Source: Bacteroidales bacterium (GTDB lineage: Bacteria; Bacteroidota; Bacteroidia; Bacteroidales; UBA12077). From it: a stretch of DNA of 15,603 nt. Location of the stretch: contig JAUVUS010000010.1 of NCBI GenBank assembly GCA_030600865.1, positions 1 to 15,603 of the forward strand, read 5' to 3'. The first letter of the stretch is position 1, and each line of letters begins with the position of its first letter. The translations under genes and the position numbers were made by a program. Positions 15,035-15,603 of this stretch are shown here, one piece after another. The notes beneath the pieces are model-generated. The model was not told the origin of the DNA. It searched no databases and was given only the letters and a program-made list of their open reading frames with translations.

Positions 15035-15603
15035 CTTATCAGCAATATCCTCACCTTTAGATATATCAACCCACATGGTTTGTAAACCAACTTTTTTAGC
15101 TGATTCTATATTTACCTTCAAATCATCAATAAACAAAGTTTCTTCAGGTAATAAATTACTATTGTTTAAAGCAAACTCAAAAATTTCGACATTGGGTTTT
15201 CGCATTCCCATTTGAAATGAATAATAAGCCTTTATAAATAAGCTGTTAAATTCAAATCCGCATTGGTTAATAAAATCCTGAGTATACTGATCATAATGTA
15301 TTGCATTGGTATTGCTTAAAAGATAAATGTTATATTTTTTACCGAGATTTTTTATTAAATCAATTCGTGCTTTCGGAAAATCAAGTAACATTGCTCCCCA
15401 GGCCTCATCGAAATCCTTATCCGATACATCATTCTCAATATGTTTTCGTAACTCATTTCTAAAAAACCCCGGTTTTATTAAACCTTTCTCCAATTTGTCA
15501 AATAAATCTGTTTGCTTAAATAATGTGTAGCTTTCTTCGAAATTTGAAAACCCTTTATTTTTCATTGCTTTTACAGAAAGATCAGTATTAATATTAATAA
15601 TTA
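15020..15603 (-). CDS. HAD-superfamily hydrolase (HAD-IA type), 5'-truncated by window edge
   Basis: Probable cytoplasmic phosphatase of haloacid dehalogenase subfamily IA. The first ATG in the window (15563-15565) is internal: the frame stays open to base 15603, and the upstream codons read IININTDLSVKA, which fits the stretch just after the N-terminal nucleophile motif (FDLGGVI-type) of such enzymes. The DxD nucleophile is therefore outside the window. The visible part is 194 residues. It contains the helical cap (about 20-75 from the ATG), motif II as LLSNTN, the motif III Lys in GMRKPN and the motif IV acidic pair in FIDDLKVNIESA. The closing QTMWVD segment is typical. The stop TAA (15020-15022) lies inside the 3' end of the HU-SPOR gene. 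The substrate cannot be predicted, and only motifs II-IV can be checked here. Confidence 0.88.
   Translation of the reverse strand, partial: IININTDLSVKAMKNKGFSNFEESYTLFKQTDLFDKLEKGLIKPGFFRNELRKHIENDVSDKDFDEAWGAMLLDFPKARIDLIKNLGKKYNIYLLSNTNAIHYDQYTQDFINQCGFEFNSLFIKAYYSFQMGMRKPNVEIFEFALNNSNLLPEETLFIDDLKVNIESAKKVGLQTMWVDISKGEDIADKLNGF

Noticed and set aside
15020..15565. HAD gene as a pseudogene lacking its nucleophile domain
   Set aside because: The frame stays open to the right edge with sequence that fits the normal HAD N-terminus; the missing part is simply outside the window.
1..15603. CRISPR array, phage, insertion sequence, toxin-antitoxin or defence system
   Set aside because: No regularly spaced repeats, transposase, integrase, nuclease or toxin-like genes were found; nearly all the sequence is explained by housekeeping or envelope genes.

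Overview
The window looks like a chromosomal, mostly housekeeping segment from a member of the Bacteroidota. Three things point there: low GC content with A/T-rich intergenic DNA; promoter-like sites matching the Bacteroidota consensus (TTG, about 19-20 nt, TAnnTTTG) instead of sigma-70 boxes, with little Shine-Dalgarno; and phylum-typical families, namely a DUF4270-type lipoprotein, a HU-CCDC81/SPOR membrane protein, a short GT5-like 'glycogen/starch synthase', a stand-alone RfaE2 and a fused two-domain peptide-type ABC ATPase. A class such as Bacteroidia is likely, but the genus cannot be read from this sequence. I see no phage, transposase, CRISPR array, toxin-antitoxin pair, defence island, tRNA or rRNA.

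Layout. Left edge (1-1683, +): the 3' part of a class A penicillin-binding protein, cut by the window start; its stop codon overlaps the stop of the convergent ABC ATPase (1680-3383, -). A 132-bp gap with a 13-bp-armed inverted repeat separates that gene from a tight minus-strand run read from right to left: panC, panD, an eight-helix flippase-like (LPG_synthase_TM/UPF0104) protein, rfaE2 and radA (7648 down to 3516; gaps of 26, 4, 28 and 1 nt). A divergent promoter region (7649-7811) then drives a plus-strand operon: GT5-like protein, DUF4270-type lipoprotein and glmS (7812-11744). It ends at a strong bidirectional terminator shared with the convergent galE-rfbB pair (13883 down to 11792). 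A second divergent region (13884-14044), with a 19-bp perfect dyad and a good promoter, leads to the HU-CCDC81/SPOR gene (14045-15034, +). That gene overlaps tail to tail with a HAD hydrolase cut by the right edge.

Most genes serve the cell envelope. GlmS feeds UDP-GlcNAc synthesis for peptidoglycan and lipid A; the PBP polymerises and cross-links peptidoglycan; RfaE2 makes ADP-heptose for LPS core; RfbB and GalE make nucleotide sugars for surface glycans; the SPOR protein probably binds peptidoglycan; the DUF4270-type protein is a predicted, possibly surface-exposed lipoprotein. PanC and PanD make pantothenate for CoA, and RadA acts in recombinational repair. No stretch over 300 bases lacks a gene.

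I found no clear new multi-gene system. The items most worth a second look are the HU-SPOR membrane protein as a possible link between DNA and cell wall, the degenerate half-length GT5 protein in an operon with a lipoprotein and glmS, and the intergenic dyads at 3454-3512 and 13960-13978. Two genes clearly start at TTG, and both edge genes extend beyond the first ATG visible in the window.
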